Source: CAYNYF01 sp964401385 | Lineage (GTDB): Bacteria; Planctomycetota; Phycisphaerae; SM23-33 | DNA: 49,001 nucleotides | Assembly: GCA_964401385.1 (NCBI GenBank) | Contig: CAYNYF010000028.1 | Coordinates: 1 to 49,001, forward strand | Reading direction: 5' to 3' | Shown here: piece after piece, positions 1 through 11,110 of the stretch | How the letters are laid out: each line of letters begins with the position of its first letter | How positions within the stretch are numbered: the first letter of the stretch is position 1 | Position numbers and translations under genes: made by a program | The notes under the pieces: generated by a model | Databases searched by the model: none | What the model saw: only the letters and a program-made list of their open reading frames with translations | What the model was told of the DNA's origin: nothing

Positions 1-294
1 CGCCTTCCGGGGCCTCACGGCCCCGGCTAAATTCTTGCGCCCCTTCGGGGCTACAGGGCGTCCCGGCCATGGCAGGGCCGTTCGGCATTTGTGCCACGCT
101 CAAGCGCCCGTGGGCTTGAGCGTGCCGCGGTGTCAATCGCACGGGGGCGACAGAATTGTCTCGCCCGGCGTCGGCATGGAGGCCGGGCGTAGGGTGCGTG
201 CTCGCACGCACGCGAATTGTCTCACCGGCAACGGCTGTGCGATGTGTCATTGCGTGACAGGTGGCTGCAAGCAGCCACCCTACCGGCAACAAAG

Positions 295-326
295 GGAAAC
301 AAAGGGGTCAGGAAACAAAGGGGTCA
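295..326. repeat. Two exact tandem copies of a 16-bp unit
   Basis: The unit GGAAACAAAGGGGTCA occurs at 295-310 and again at 311-326 without a mismatch, followed directly by GGTACTTTTTTC. Sequences of the form AAAGGGGTCAGGTAC followed by a T-run recur in many bacterial intergenic regions near REP/RAYT-type elements. That association is from memory and not tested here. Confidence 0.75.
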
Positions 327-375
327 GGTACTTTTTTCGGTCGCGTTTGTGGCATGGGGGCGACCCTCGCCTTGG

Positions 376-407
376 ATCTCTGTTGTCATTCGCCTTGTCC
401 GCGGCTT
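376..407. repeat. 32-bp dispersed repeat, copy 1
   Basis: The 32 bases at 376-407 match 595-626 with a single substitution. Both copies are followed by a second shared block containing AAAGGTGGGCTGCTG (around 490 and 633). In copy 1 the two blocks are separated by about 75 extra bases. The arrangement looks like a duplicated non-coding element with a later insertion or deletion. Confidence 0.7.
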
Positions 408-594
408 CGCAGGCGAAGCGTCTGGGCTTCCGGCTCCGGTGAAGCTACGCCGGACAAGTCGGCGGAGTAGGGTTCGCGGCTTGACAGGGAAAGGTGGGCT
501 GCTGGGCAACTGAGCCTACGGTCAGCCATCCCGCATGCAGCAGAGCTGGGTGCCGCAGGAGGCTGTGTTTGGCGGGGCGGTAGCCCCGCCCTAC

Positions 595-626
595 ATCTCT
601 GTTGTCATTCGCGTTGTCCGCGGCTT
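595..626. repeat. 32-bp dispersed repeat, copy 2
   Basis: Second copy of the element at 376-407, differing at one base. Here the downstream shared block (AAAGGTGGGCTGCTG) follows almost immediately. Confidence 0.7.
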
Positions 627-694
627 GAAAGAGAAAGGTGGGCTGCTGCGCAACCCACCTCTTGAGGCTGCGCCCGTCGCCGGCAGGCGTCGGC

Positions 695-733
695 GTGGGC
701 AAAAGAAATTGGCCCGGTTCCATCCGGGCCAAT
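695..733 (-). terminator. Rho-independent terminator of ppdK
   Basis: A perfect 10-bp inverted repeat, ATTGGCCCGG (708-717) and CCGGGCCAAT (724-733), flanks a 6-nt loop. Read on the minus strand it lies about 33 bases past the ppdK stop codon and is followed by AATTTCTTTT. That is the expected stem plus U-tract of an intrinsic terminator. Confidence 0.8.
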
Positions 734-765
734 CCCGCACGTGCGGCTAGTTCCGTTGTCGGCGA

Positions 766-3729
<2,964 letters not shown>

Positions 3730-3748
3730 CTCCAGGCGTCTCCGAAAA

Positions 3749-3774
3749 AACGTAAAGTTTTGTGCGAACGTAAA
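3749..3774 (-). promoter_or_regulatory. Direct repeat AACGTAAA upstream of ppdK
   Basis: Two copies of AACGTAAA (3749-3756 and 3767-3774) lie 18 bp apart, 20-45 bp upstream of the ppdK start. On the minus strand CATAAT just upstream could serve as a -10 box, but no good -35 box is seen. The repeat could be a regulator site or chance in the only AT-rich patch here. Confidence 0.3.
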
Positions 3775-4053
3775 TTATGCCGACGAGGGCGGCGACGACA
3801 TCCGTGTCTTGGAACCCGTCCGGGAGTGGGCGGCCGCCGGTTGCCTTGCGCCGCCTCCAGGTCGCGGTACATCGCAGTCTGGAGCCTGTCAACGAGCGAG
3901 GAAGTGTAGTGAGCGGCCGGGAGGCTGTCAACGAATTTCCCCGCGAATGCCACGCCGCGGCCGCGCGGCGGTTGCCCCTGCCGCCTTCGAGCGGGCCGTT
4001 AGGGTAACTGCTCGCGCGTTGCCCTTGGCATGCGGGCGAAGTCAAGATATCAA

Positions 4054-4081
4054 TTGACCTTTGGGGCGGTTCGGTTAGAAT
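4054..4081 (+). promoter_or_regulatory. Sigma-70-type promoter of the beta-helix cluster
   Basis: TTGACC (4054-4059) and TAGAAT (4076-4081) are separated by 16 bp, a close match to the vegetative consensus in otherwise GC-rich DNA. Transcription would begin near 4088, leaving a leader of about 320 nt before the first gene at 4409. I see no known riboswitch in that leader. The rest of 3775-4408 shows no gene. Confidence 0.65.
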
Positions 4082-4408
4082 ACATGTACCGACCCGCCGG
4101 AGGTGCGGAGTAGAGCGGTATCAGTAGGAGGACGAATCCCGGCCGGTTTGTCCGCGTTGGTCGAAGCCGCCTGAAGTTATGCCACCGGCTTATCGTGCGC
4201 CGGCCTGGGTGTGATCGCTGCTACTCACGCGGGCTTCAAGGCCAACCGGACGACACGGAGGCTGTTGGCTTCGGTGGGGCAGGCGGCGTAACGACTGGAA
4301 AGGACGGTCCGCGGCCGAGGAAGCGGCGGGCCAACAAGCCGAGCCAGCGGGCTCGGCCATACAGGAAACGAGCGTACCGGTTCATTGTGTCCGTAAAGGA
4401 GGTTGGAA

Positions 4409-5890
4409 ATGAAGGTGCTATCTTTTTCTCGCGGATTGGCGGCTACGGCGTGTGCCTTGGCGGTCCTGCTGGGGATGGTCCCCGCGGCCAGGGCGGTAAC
4501 GCACTACGTGAACACAGTGTCGGGTCTGGAGTATTGGGCGGCCGTAAGCGCGCCGAATGACGAGATCGTCATTGCCTCGGGCACTTACAATATGACCAAG
4601 TGCCTGTACATGTCAGGCAAGGCCGGGGTGACGATGCGCGGCGAAACGGGCGTCGCCGCCGACGTGGTCCTGTGGGGCGGGGGGATGAACAACACCTCCG
4701 CCATCCGGGAGGCCTGGCAGTTCGCCAGCGCGGACATGACCCTGGCCGACCTGACGATCGAGGGATACTACCATCACGCCGTCCACTTCCAGCCCGCCGC
4801 GGACGGATGCACGGTGGACAACGTCATCACCCGCAACATCGGCTGTCAGCACATGAAGGGCGCCGTCAACAACGACTACTGCGTGATCGAGAACAGCCTG
4901 CTGATCCAGACGGAGGACCGCCTCAACGGCTTGCCCGACCGGCCGGACAACTACGTCGGCGGCATCGACCTGCACGGCGCACGCTGGACGCAGATCCGCG
5001 ACAATGCGGTCATCGACATCATCGGCATGGGCGACGCCGGCGACGGCGGCATCTTCATGTGGAACGCCTCCAAGAACTGCGTCGTCGAGCGCAACGTGGT
5101 CATCGGCTGCTCCAAGGGCATCGAGATGGGCAACCCCTCCGACCAGGGCCTCTGGCAGGTGCAGGACACCATCGTCCGCAACAACTTTATCCTCAGCCGC
5201 CCCAACGAGGACATCGGCCTGGAGCTTTGCTACACGCTGAACTGCAAGGTGTACAACAACACCATCTACCGCACCGGCGATCCCTGGAGCGCCGACTGGG
5301 GGCGGACGGTCCACATCTATGACAAGTCCGCCCACCCGACGACGAACCTGGACATCCGGAACAACATCATCCGCGGGGCGGTGTCGGACAACTCCTCCGG
5401 CGACTGGTCGTCGGCGGCCGTGGCGGCCATGGGCAACATCGTCGACACCAACGGAACGGTGGTGCTGCCGGAATGGTTCGTCGATCCGGACAACCTCAAC
5501 CTGCACCTGACCGAGGCGGCCCTGGCGGCCATCGACGCGGCGGTGACGCTGGCGGACGTGAGCGAGGACATCGACCGCGGCCCGCGTCCCTACGGCGACC
5601 TCCCCGACATGGGCGCCGATGAGTTCGGCTCGCCCATGGGCGACATCAACTACGACGGGCTGGTCGACGGCGGCGACTACACCATCTGGGCCGACCACTA
5701 CGGGCAGAGCGACGTGGGCTTCTCCGGCGGCGACCTCAACGGCGACGGCGTGGTCAACGGCGGCGACTACACCCTCTGGGCCGACAACTATAATTTCGGC
5801 GTCGCGGGCGCTTCTCCCGTGCCCGAGCCGGCCACGGCCGTAATGCTGGCCCTCGGCGCGGCGGCCCTGCTTCGCCGCAGGAGATGCTGA
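4409..5890 (+). CDS. Secreted beta-helix protein, dockerin-like, PEP-CTERM (paralog 1)
   Basis: The ATG at 4409 is chosen because AAAGGAGG (4395-4402) lies 6 bases upstream; an in-frame TTG at 4403 is too close to it. The 493-residue product starts with a signal peptide ending near AARA. A right-handed parallel beta-helix follows, with Asn-rich turns such as DNVITRNIG and ERNVVIGCSKGIEMGNPS, as in pectate-lyase/NosD-like proteins. Next come two EF-hand-like dockerin loops (GDINYDGLVDGGDYTIWADHY and GDLNGDGVVNGGDYTLWADNY). The end is VPEP, a hydrophobic stretch and RRRR, a PEP-CTERM signal for exosortase-dependent sorting. No catalytic residues can be assigned, so a polysaccharide-binding or lyase role is only possible. 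It is first in a four-gene unit, and its 3' third is nearly identical in DNA to paralog 3. Confidence 0.9.
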   Translation: MKVLSFSRGLAATACALAVLLGMVPAARAVTHYVNTVSGLEYWAAVSAPNDEIVIASGTYNMTKCLYMSGKAGVTMRGETGVAADVVLWGGGMNNTSAIREAWQFASADMTLADLTIEGYYHHAVHFQPAADGCTVDNVITRNIGCQHMKGAVNNDYCVIENSLLIQTEDRLNGLPDRPDNYVGGIDLHGARWTQIRDNAVIDIIGMGDAGDGGIFMWNASKNCVVERNVVIGCSKGIEMGNPSDQGLWQVQDTIVRNNFILSRPNEDIGLELCYTLNCKVYNNTIYRTGDPWSADWGRTVHIYDKSAHPTTNLDIRNNIIRGAVSDNSSGDWSSAAVAAMGNIVDTNGTVVLPEWFVDPDNLNLHLTEAALAAIDAAVTLADVSEDIDRGPRPYGDLPDMGADEFGSPMGDINYDGLVDGGDYTIWADHYGQSDVGFSGGDLNGDGVVNGGDYTLWADNYNFGVAGASPVPEPATAVMLALGAAALLRRRRC

Positions 5891-5983
5891 CGCGGCTCTG
5901 ATGCGGGTTCGGGACGGTCAGGCCAGGGCTTCGGCCACGCGCGCCACCGCCACCGCCCATACTGATTCAGGAGGCAACGGATC

Positions 5984-7480
5984 ATGGAGCCGAAGCGGAT
6001 TCGGATGCTTATCGTTTGGACTGTGGCGGCCCTGGCCATCTCCGCCGCGGCCGCGGGGGCCGACACCTGGCACGTGTACGACATCGACGACCTGAACTAC
6101 GCCGAGGGCCATCACGGCAGCGGCGATGAGATCATCCTGCACCCCAACACGTATCAGCTCACCCAGTACCTCAACCTCAACAAGTCCAACGTGACCTTCC
6201 GCGGCGCCACCGGCGACCCCGACGACGTGATCATCCGCGGCGCGGGCATGAACGTGCAGTCCGGCCCGCTGAACGGGCTGATGATCGAGAACGACAACAT
6301 CACCGTCCGCGACCTGACGGTGAAGGACATCTTCTGGAACGGCATCCAGATCCGCGGCGAGTGGGACGTGGACAACACCGTGCTGTCCAACGTCCAGACG
6401 ATCAACATCGGCGAGCGCCACGTCAAGGGCTCGCGCGGCAGCTCCGGCGACATGGACAACGTCCTCATCGAGAACTGCACCATGCTCCAGACGCAGCCGC
6501 TCACCAGCCCCCACGGCAACCTGGACTACGTCGGCGGCATCGACGCCATGGCCTGCAACGACTGGATCGTCCGCGACTGCCTCTTCCAGGGCATCGCCGG
6601 CGTGAGCGCCGGCGGCCGGGGGGCGATCTTCCTCTGGAACGGCATCAGCAACGCCCTGGTGGAGCGGAACGTCTTCATCAACTGCGACCGCAGCATCGCC
6701 TTCGGCAACCCCTCCGGCCCGACGAACTCCATCACCGCCCCGTGGCACAGCGTCGGCGGCATCATCCGCAACAACACGATCCTGCGCGGCGACTACATCG
6801 GCCTGGAGCTGTGCACCACCAAGGACCTGAAGGTCTACAACAACACCGTCTACAGCGCCGACGCCGGCTACTTCCGCACGCTGCACATCCTGGACGACTC
6901 CGGCGAGGGCCCGACCACCAACCTGGACATGCAGAACAACATCATCCGCGGGCGGATTCTCGACAACACCGTCGCCGGCGGCTGGACGGCGGCGGCCGTG
7001 GCGGCCATGGGCAACATCGTCGACACCAACGGAACGGTGGTGCTGCCGAGCTGGTTCGTGGACGCCGCCGGAGGCGATTTCCACCTGAGAGAGCTGGCGA
7101 CGCCCGCCATCAACGCCGCGGCCGTGCTGGCGGACGTGCCCGAGGACATGGACCGCGGCCCGCGCCCCTACGGCGACTTCCCCGACATGGGCGCCGACGA
7201 GTTCGGCTCGCCCATGGGCGACATCAACTACGACGGGCTGGTCGACGGCGGCGACTACACCATCTGGGCCGACCACTACGGGCAGAGCGACGTGGGCTTC
7301 TCCGGCGGCGACCTCAACGGCGACGGCGTGGTCAACGGCGGCGACTACACCCTCTGGGCCGACAACTATAATCTCGGCGGCGCGGGGGCTTCGGCCGTGC
7401 CCGAGCCGACGAGCCTGGCGCTGCTGGCGACCGCGGCCGCCGCGACCGGGCTGAAACGGAAAGTTCGCAGGGCGTCATGA
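5984..7480 (+). CDS. Secreted beta-helix protein, dockerin-like, PEP-CTERM (paralog 2)
   Basis: 498 residues; CAGGAGG (5968-5974) lies 9 bases before the ATG. The N-terminus MEPKRIRMLIVWTVAALAIS is a signal peptide. The body is the same parallel beta-helix as its neighbours, with the turn motifs YVGGIDAMAC, ERNVFINCDRSIAFGNPSGP and KVYNNTVYSADAG. The two dockerin-like loops are identical at the DNA level to paralogs 1 and 3 (7199-7372). The tail is VPEPTSLALLATAAAATGLK followed by basic residues, a slightly atypical PEP-CTERM ending without an RRRR run. The gene starts 93 bp after paralog 1 and is probably co-transcribed. The body has diverged from paralogs 1 and 3 much more than the C-terminal cassette has. 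Confidence 0.9.
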   Translation: MEPKRIRMLIVWTVAALAISAAAAGADTWHVYDIDDLNYAEGHHGSGDEIILHPNTYQLTQYLNLNKSNVTFRGATGDPDDVIIRGAGMNVQSGPLNGLMIENDNITVRDLTVKDIFWNGIQIRGEWDVDNTVLSNVQTINIGERHVKGSRGSSGDMDNVLIENCTMLQTQPLTSPHGNLDYVGGIDAMACNDWIVRDCLFQGIAGVSAGGRGAIFLWNGISNALVERNVFINCDRSIAFGNPSGPTNSITAPWHSVGGIIRNNTILRGDYIGLELCTTKDLKVYNNTVYSADAGYFRTLHILDDSGEGPTTNLDMQNNIIRGRILDNTVAGGWTAAAVAAMGNIVDTNGTVVLPSWFVDAAGGDFHLRELATPAINAAAVLADVPEDMDRGPRPYGDFPDMGADEFGSPMGDINYDGLVDGGDYTIWADHYGQSDVGFSGGDLNGDGVVNGGDYTLWADNYNLGGAGASAVPEPTSLALLATAAAATGLKRKVRRAS

Positions 7481-7515
7481 GTCCAAGCGTTGGAAAGGTG
7501 AGGGAAAGGGATCAC

Positions 7516-9009
7516 ATGAAAACCAGGCATTTGTCCGCTGGATTGCTGCTGGCGTTGGCGGTCCTGCTCGCGATCCCGGCGGTTGCTGCGGCCACGATCC
7601 ACAACGTCTCCTACCCGTGGGAGCTGAACACGGCCATGGGCAGCCTCAGCCCCGGCGACGAGGTGGTGCTGGCCCCGGGCTACTACGACCTGGACACCTA
7701 CGCCCACGGGTACTACATCACCACGTCCAACGTCACCATCCGCGGCCAGAGCGGCAGCGCCGGCGACGTGGTCCTCTGGGGCGGGGGCATGAACAACTCC
7801 AGCGGCGTGTACGAGGCCATGCAGTTCGCCGCCTCCGACATCACGCTGAAGGACCTGACGCTGGAGGGCTTCTACCATCACGCCGTGCACTTCGGGCCCG
7901 CCGCGGACCGCTGCGTGGTGGACAACGTCACCACCCTCAACGTCGGCTCCCAGCACATGAAGGGGGCGGTCAACAACGATGACTGCATCATCCGGAACTG
8001 CAAGCTGTACCAGACCGAGGTCAGGCAGTGCCGCCCCGGCCACCCGGTCTCGCCCTGCAACTACATCGGCGGCATCGACCTCCACGGCGCCCGCCGCGTC
8101 CAGATCCACGACAACCTGGTGATGGACATCATCGGCTCCGCCGACGGCGGCGACGGCGGGATCTTCCTGTGGAACGCCTCCCAGGACTGCGTCATCGAGC
8201 GCAACGTGGTCATCGGCTGCTCCAAGGGCATCGAGCTGGGCAACCCCTCCGACCAGGGCCTCTGGCAGGTGCAGGACACCATCGTCCGCAACAACTTCGT
8301 GCTCAGCCGCCCCAACGAGGACATCGGCCTGGAGCTGTGCTACACGAAGAACTGCAAGGTGTACAACAACACCATCTACCGCACCGGCGCTCCCGGCAGC
8401 GCCGACTGGGGGCGGACGGTCCACATCTGGGACAACGCCTCCCACCCGACGACGAACCTGGACATCCGGAACAACATCATCCGCGGGGCGGTGTGGGACA
8501 ACTCCTCCGGCGACTGGTCGTCCGCGGCCGTGGAGGCCATGGGCAACATCGTTGACACCGCCGGCACCCTGGTGCTGCCGGAATGGTTCGTCGATCCGGA
8601 CAACCTCAACCTGCACCTGACCGAGGCGGCCCTGGCGGCCATCGACGCGGCGGTGACGCTGGCGGACGTGAGCGAGGACATCGACCGCGGCCCGCGTCCC
8701 TACGGCGACCTCCCCGACATGGGCGCCGATGAGTTCGGCTCGCCCATGGGCGACATCAACTACGACGGGCTGGTCGACGGCGGCGACTACACCATCTGGG
8801 CCGACCACTACGGGCAGAGCGACGTGGGCTTCTCCGGCGGCGACCTCAACGGCGACGGCGTGGTCAACGGCGGCGACTACACCCTCTGGGCCGACAACTA
8901 TAATTTCGGCGTCGCGGGCGCTTCGGCCGTGCCGGAGCCGACGGCGCTGGTCGTACTGCTCCTGAGCGTCGGGATCGTCGCCCGCCGCGGCAGGAAGGCC
9001 GGCGCGTGA
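7516..9009 (+). CDS. Secreted beta-helix protein, dockerin-like, PEP-CTERM (paralog 3)
   Basis: The ATG at 7516 (MKTRHLSAGLL..., 497 residues) is preferred because it gives a normal signal peptide ending near VAAA and has AGGGAAAGGGA just upstream. An in-frame ATG at 7477 overlaps the previous stop as ATGA and would add 13 residues. The protein is collinear with paralog 1 at a constant 3,110-bp offset. It shares the beta-helix turns (HAVHFGPAADRCVVDNVTT, ERNVVIGCSKGIELGNPS), both dockerin-like loops, and a VPEPTALVVLLLSVGIVARR tail. The region 8571-8924 matches 5461-5814 of paralog 1 base for base by eye. It is probably exported and surface-anchored; its enzymatic activity, if any, cannot be read. 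Confidence 0.9.
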   Translation: MKTRHLSAGLLLALAVLLAIPAVAAATIHNVSYPWELNTAMGSLSPGDEVVLAPGYYDLDTYAHGYYITTSNVTIRGQSGSAGDVVLWGGGMNNSSGVYEAMQFAASDITLKDLTLEGFYHHAVHFGPAADRCVVDNVTTLNVGSQHMKGAVNNDDCIIRNCKLYQTEVRQCRPGHPVSPCNYIGGIDLHGARRVQIHDNLVMDIIGSADGGDGGIFLWNASQDCVIERNVVIGCSKGIELGNPSDQGLWQVQDTIVRNNFVLSRPNEDIGLELCYTKNCKVYNNTIYRTGAPGSADWGRTVHIWDNASHPTTNLDIRNNIIRGAVWDNSSGDWSSAAVEAMGNIVDTAGTLVLPEWFVDPDNLNLHLTEAALAAIDAAVTLADVSEDIDRGPRPYGDLPDMGADEFGSPMGDINYDGLVDGGDYTIWADHYGQSDVGFSGGDLNGDGVVNGGDYTLWADNYNFGVAGASAVPEPTALVVLLLSVGIVARRGRKAGA

Positions 9010-9039
9010 CGTCGGAGCGTGGCTGACACGAAGGCGAGT

Positions 9040-11067
9040 ATGAGAAGCGCGGCGGCGCTGACACTGCCGATGCTGCTGGCGACCGCGGCGGCCCTGGGGC
9101 AGGGATACACGGTAACGCTTCCCGACCCGCCGGCCCAGAAGGGCCTCACCATCCACACCACCGACCTGTACTACGCCCCCTGGGACTGGGACGACCTCAA
9201 CGACGCCACCATCTGGTACGCCCTGGGCAAGGAGTTCGCCGACGTCAAGGCGTTCGTCATGGACGAGCCCTTCTCCGGCTGGACCGGCGACATCGCCAGC
9301 CGCGGCGACGGCAGGACCTGGCAGGGCATCTACAACATCGCCGTGGGCACGGATGTGCCGTACTATTCCGGCCTGCCCAGCTTCCTGGCCAGCCCCGCCG
9401 ACGACGGCCAGTCGCAGCCGGCCTTCCACCACCAGGGTAGGGACGCCATCCTCAACGTCCTGTCGGCTTCCCCGGATGAGTCGGTGGTGCTGCACGCCGT
9501 CGGCAGCATGCGCGACATCGCCGCCGCCTACAACCACGACCCGGGGCTGTTCGTCCAGAAGGTCAGTCGGATCTACAGCAGCGGCGGCAGGGAGGGCGAC
9601 TTCCGCGACGCCAACTGGGGCTCCGACCCCAACGCCGCCATCTGCCTGCTCAACAGCGGCGTGCCCATGTACGTGGCCTTCTGCGGGGAGGGCACAAAGC
9701 AGGACGGGGCCTACTGGCCGCTGGACATCCCCGCCCTGGTGAACCTCACCGACACGGTCAACCCCAAGCTCTCCCAGGTCGTTCACTGGGGCTACTACGG
9801 CGCCATGGACGGTGGATACCGCAGCGTCCACGGCATTGGCTTCCCCAACCGGCCGTTCCTGCCCGCCGGCATCGCCCCGCCGGACCGCTTCACCGGAAAC
9901 AACACCATGGCCAATCCCCAGGCCTTCTTCGACGAGCCGACCCTCCCCGCCATCGACGCGGAGATCCGCACCCCGGGGCTGACCAAGGCGATGTGGTCGC
10001 CCATCAACTTCCTCGACTCGGTGGGGCTGAGGGTCTTCCGGCAGGGCGGCCTGGTGGAGCTGTCCTACGAGGACGACATGCCCGGCTGGGAGCGGGTCTG
10101 CTTCTTCCGGCCGGCCCGGTTCACACTGAACGGGTACAACTTCTATTACGAGGAGGTGCCCGAGGACGAGGCCAACGTCCACATCTTCCACTGGGAGACG
10201 GCCGCGAAGTCCGTCTACCAGGGCGTCATGAACGCCGTCTACCGCAAGCTCGTGGAGACGTACCTGGTGGGGGAGAACCCGCAGTTTCCCCACGTCGACT
10301 ATGAGATCCGGTACCTGGGCGACGGCCTCTACGGGGTGAGCTTCACCGTCGACGGCAACGACGGCCAGCAGAAGTCCTTCTTCGCCGACATGAGCTTCGA
10401 GGGCGCCGGCGGCGGGCAGATTCAGCAGACCAGGGCGATCATCATCCCCGGCGTGCTGGCCTACGACATCGACGCCGAGGCCGACGCGAACCTGTACGAC
10501 GGCCAGGGTACCCCGCCGTATGAGAAGGACCGGGACAGCTACTTCCTGGAGCCGTTCAGCGACGGGGACGTCATGGCCCTGGACGCGGCCGACAACTACT
10601 ACCACATCGAGGCCGGCACCGGCGCCGGCGGCCAGTACCAAGACGCCCCGCTGGCCTACGTCGTCACCACCGGCGACCTGGCTTACTACGGCGTGATCAG
10701 CCGGCTGGCGAAGAACTATGGCGCCACCGGGATCGTGGAGATGCCGCCCCCGGGCGACGCCAACCTGGACGGACTCGTCAACGGGGGCGACTACACGATC
10801 TGGTGCGACAACTACTCCGCGACGGATCTGGGCTGGGCCGGCGCCGACTTCAACGGCAGCGGCATCGTCGACGGCGGCGACTACACCATCTGGGCCGACA
10901 ACTACGGCGCCGGCGCCGCAGCCGCCGGCGTCCCGGCTCCGGCGGCGCTTTGGCTATTGGGCGCCGGTTCCACGTGCCTGCTCCGCCGCCGGCGCGGCCG
11001 GTTCGATGCCCAAAGCGTCGATGGTCTGATACGCCTTGCGGAGGAACAGCTGACCTCGTCGGTGTGA
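9040..11067 (+). CDS. Secreted nucleoside-hydrolase-fold protein, dockerin-like, PEP-CTERM
   Basis: The start at 9040 (ATG, AAGG 6 bases upstream, 675 residues) gives a clean signal peptide; a GTG at 9019 is the alternative. Residues around 40-55 (TTDLYYAPWDWDDLNDA) resemble the Asp-rich calcium site DTDPxxDD of inosine-uridine nucleoside hydrolases. Residues about 150-215 (VVLHAVGSMRDIAAAYNHDP, then DANWGSDPNAAICLLNSGVP) match the conserved GPLTNIA and EFNxxxDPEAAxxVLxSGxP segments of that family. From about residue 570 come two dockerin-like loops (GDANLDGLVNGGDYTIWCDN, ADFNGSGIVDGGDYTIWADN), then VPAPAALWLLGAG...RRRRGR. About 23 extra polar residues follow the Arg cluster, unusual for PEP-CTERM and possibly due to a lost stop. 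It lies 30 bp after paralog 3. A substrate cannot be assigned. Confidence 0.8.
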   Translation: MRSAAALTLPMLLATAAALGQGYTVTLPDPPAQKGLTIHTTDLYYAPWDWDDLNDATIWYALGKEFADVKAFVMDEPFSGWTGDIASRGDGRTWQGIYNIAVGTDVPYYSGLPSFLASPADDGQSQPAFHHQGRDAILNVLSASPDESVVLHAVGSMRDIAAAYNHDPGLFVQKVSRIYSSGGREGDFRDANWGSDPNAAICLLNSGVPMYVAFCGEGTKQDGAYWPLDIPALVNLTDTVNPKLSQVVHWGYYGAMDGGYRSVHGIGFPNRPFLPAGIAPPDRFTGNNTMANPQAFFDEPTLPAIDAEIRTPGLTKAMWSPINFLDSVGLRVFRQGGLVELSYEDDMPGWERVCFFRPARFTLNGYNFYYEEVPEDEANVHIFHWETAAKSVYQGVMNAVYRKLVETYLVGENPQFPHVDYEIRYLGDGLYGVSFTVDGNDGQQKSFFADMSFEGAGGGQIQQTRAIIIPGVLAYDIDAEADANLYDGQGTPPYEKDRDSYFLEPFSDGDVMALDAADNYYHIEAGTGAGGQYQDAPLAYVVTTGDLAYYGVISRLAKNYGATGIVEMPPPGDANLDGLVNGGDYTIWCDNYSATDLGWAGADFNGSGIVDGGDYTIWADNYGAGAAAAGVPAPAALWLLGAGSTCLLRRRRGRFDAQSVDGLIRLAEEQLTSSV

Positions 11068-11083
11068 TGACATGAACTCGACT

Positions 11084-11110
11084 GTGCAGACCCATTCCTG
11101 CTGTCTGCAC
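11084..11110. terminator. Hairpin between convergent genes
   Basis: A perfect 8-bp inverted repeat, GTGCAGAC (11084-11091) and GTCTGCAC (11103-11110), with an 11-nt loop fills most of the 43-bp gap between two convergent genes. It directly follows the stop of the specificity gene. Neither side has a T-run, so this is a possible bidirectional terminator only. Confidence 0.4.

Larger units (their letters stand above)
1..707. other. Palindrome-rich intergenic region, no gene seen
   Basis: No convincing gene is present; the small ORFs here are compositionally arbitrary. The stretch is full of short perfect hairpins: 7-26 (8-bp arms, 4-nt loop), 39-51 (5-bp arms), 95-124 (10-bp arms CACGCTCAAG/CTTGAGCGTG), 260-279 (9-bp arms GGTGGCTGC/GCAGCCACC with a 2-nt loop) and 571-590 (8-bp arms GGCGGGGC/GCCCCGCC). 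The last two are both followed by CCTAC. It also holds a tandem repeat and a dispersed repeat, listed separately. It looks like accumulated small REP-like or selfish elements downstream of ppdK. That reading is inferred from structure only. Confidence 0.6.

Noticed and set aside
7366..10641. 1,091-residue minus-strand ORF opposite the beta-helix paralogs
   Set aside because: Val/Asp/Gly-rich antisense translation of the beta-helix and nucleoside-hydrolase-fold genes; its repeats mirror the plus-strand paralogs.
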